A stretch of DNA of 15,282 bases from Bacteroidota bacterium (GTDB lineage: Bacteria > Bacteroidota > Ignavibacteria > Ignavibacteriales > Ignavibacteriaceae): the NCBI GenBank assembly GCA_023406915.1, contig JAEXTR010000308.1, forward strand, positions 1 to 15,282. The letters run 5' to 3'. The stretch's first letter is position 1. Each line of letters opens with the position of its first letter. This document shows, piece by piece, positions 14,597 through 15,282 of this stretch. Below the pieces are notes generated by a model. It ran no database searches. It was not told the DNA's origin and saw only the letters and a program-made list of their open reading frames with translations. The position numbers and the translations under genes are program-made.

Positions 14597-15282
14597 ATGA
14601 ACGAACCACAGGTTAATCTGGCACTTGCAATCGAACACGGTTTGACTCAGGAGGAGTTCGACCAAATATGCGAACGATTAGGAAGAGTTCCAACCTTTAC
14701 TGAATTGGGTATCTTCAGTGTCATGTGGAGCGAGCATTGCAGTTATAAAAATTCTATTCTCCTTCTGAAAACACTTCCCCGCTCAGGCGGCAAGCTCTTA
14801 GTTGGTGCTGGTGAAGAGAATGCAGGACTTGTGGATATCGGAGATGGTCTTGCTGTTGCATTCAAAATAGAAAGTCATAATCATCCTTCTGCAATAGTAC
14901 CGTACGAAGGTGCCGCTACAGGTGTTGGAGGGATTATGAGAGATATCTTTACTATGGGTGCCCGACCTATAGCCTCACTTAATTCACTTCGCTTTGGTTC
15001 TCTCTCTGACGACAGAACCCGTTACCTATTGGATGGTGTGGTTCGGGGCATTGGTGATTATGGCAACAGCTTTGGTGTTCCTACAGTTGCTGGTGAAGTC
15101 TATTTTGAGGACTGTTATCAGGGTAATCCATTGGTAAACGCAATGGCAGTTGGAATCGTTAAACATGGGGACATGATCTCTGCTACTTCGAAGGGTGAGG
15201 GAAATACTGTAATGATCGTTGGTTCATCCACCGGAAGGGACGGAATTCACGGTGCCACATTTGCCTCAGAAGAGATTTCCGA
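14597..15282 (+). CDS. purL: Phosphoribosylformylglycinamidine synthase subunit II, partial
   Basis: This enzyme performs the fourth step of de novo purine synthesis, converting FGAR to FGAM with ATP and ammonia delivered from the glutaminase subunit PurQ. The first 228 codons are present and the frame runs off the right edge. The start resembles the small (multi-subunit) PurL, about 720-760 residues in full, not the large fused enzyme. Motifs are FSVMWSEHCSYKNS with catalytic His47, AFKIESHNHPSAIVPYEGAA (88-107) with metal-site Glu92, then TGVGGIMRDIFTMGARPIA (108-126) with Asp116. GNSFGVPTVAGEVYF and AVGIVKHG follow. purQ and purS are not in the window. Confidence 0.95.
   Translation, partial: MNEPQVNLALAIEHGLTQEEFDQICERLGRVPTFTELGIFSVMWSEHCSYKNSILLLKTLPRSGGKLLVGAGEENAGLVDIGDGLAVAFKIESHNHPSAIVPYEGAATGVGGIMRDIFTMGARPIASLNSLRFGSLSDDRTRYLLDGVVRGIGDYGNSFGVPTVAGEVYFEDCYQGNPLVNAMAVGIVKHGDMISATSKGEGNTVMIVGSSTGRDGIHGATFASEEIS

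Noticed and set aside
1..15282. Mobile elements, CRISPR arrays, tRNA/rRNA genes, toxin-antitoxin or defence islands.
   Set aside because: No transposase, integrase, direct-repeat array, cloverleaf or defence-type gene was found; all sizeable genes match housekeeping families.

Overview
The window carries ordinary, densely packed chromosomal genes of a Gram-negative (diderm) bacterium, about 45% GC by eye. Outer-membrane lipid handling (MlaE/F/D-type MCE transporter, apolipoprotein N-acyltransferase), the MEP isoprenoid pathway (IspF) and a digeranylgeranylglyceryl-phosphate-synthase-like UbiA protein together suggest the FCB group (Bacteroidetes/Chlorobi/Ignavibacteria and relatives). This placement is inferred from gene content and motif flavour, not from a marker tree.

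Layout: bases 1-1674 hold the first 558 codons of polyphosphate kinase (ppk1) on the minus strand, with its 3' end beyond the left edge. A 74-base divergent intergenic region follows. From 1749 to the right edge every gene is on the plus strand: ubiA-family prenyltransferase, rnhB, yraN, mlaE, mlaF, MCE protein (mlaD-like), AzgA-type purine permease, ybjQ, era, EamA/DMT transporter, acyP, ispF, lnt, L-threonine aldolase, acyl-CoA thioesterase, PolB-like 3'-5' exonuclease, and the first 228 codons of purL, cut by the right edge.

Most genes overlap or are separated by a few bases (ATGA or TAATG junctions, overlaps of 8-16 bases), so long co-transcribed stretches are likely. The larger gaps are before mlaE (about 65-170 bases depending on its start), before azgA (about 56), before ybjQ (33), and before the thioesterase (56). 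The first two contain inverted repeats and are the only places where non-coding structure stands out. No stretch longer than 300 bases lacks a gene.

Functional grouping: mlaE-mlaF-mlaD is a complete inner-membrane MCE lipid-transport module. ispF supplies isoprenoid precursors, and the UbiA protein may consume prenyl diphosphates. lnt matures lipoproteins. ppk1, azgA and purL touch phosphate and purine metabolism. rnhB, era and the exonuclease are nucleic-acid housekeeping genes. I saw no mobile element, CRISPR array, tRNA, rRNA, phage gene or defence gene, and no convincing new multi-gene system. The findings are modest: structured leaders, unusual starts and a few motif deviations.
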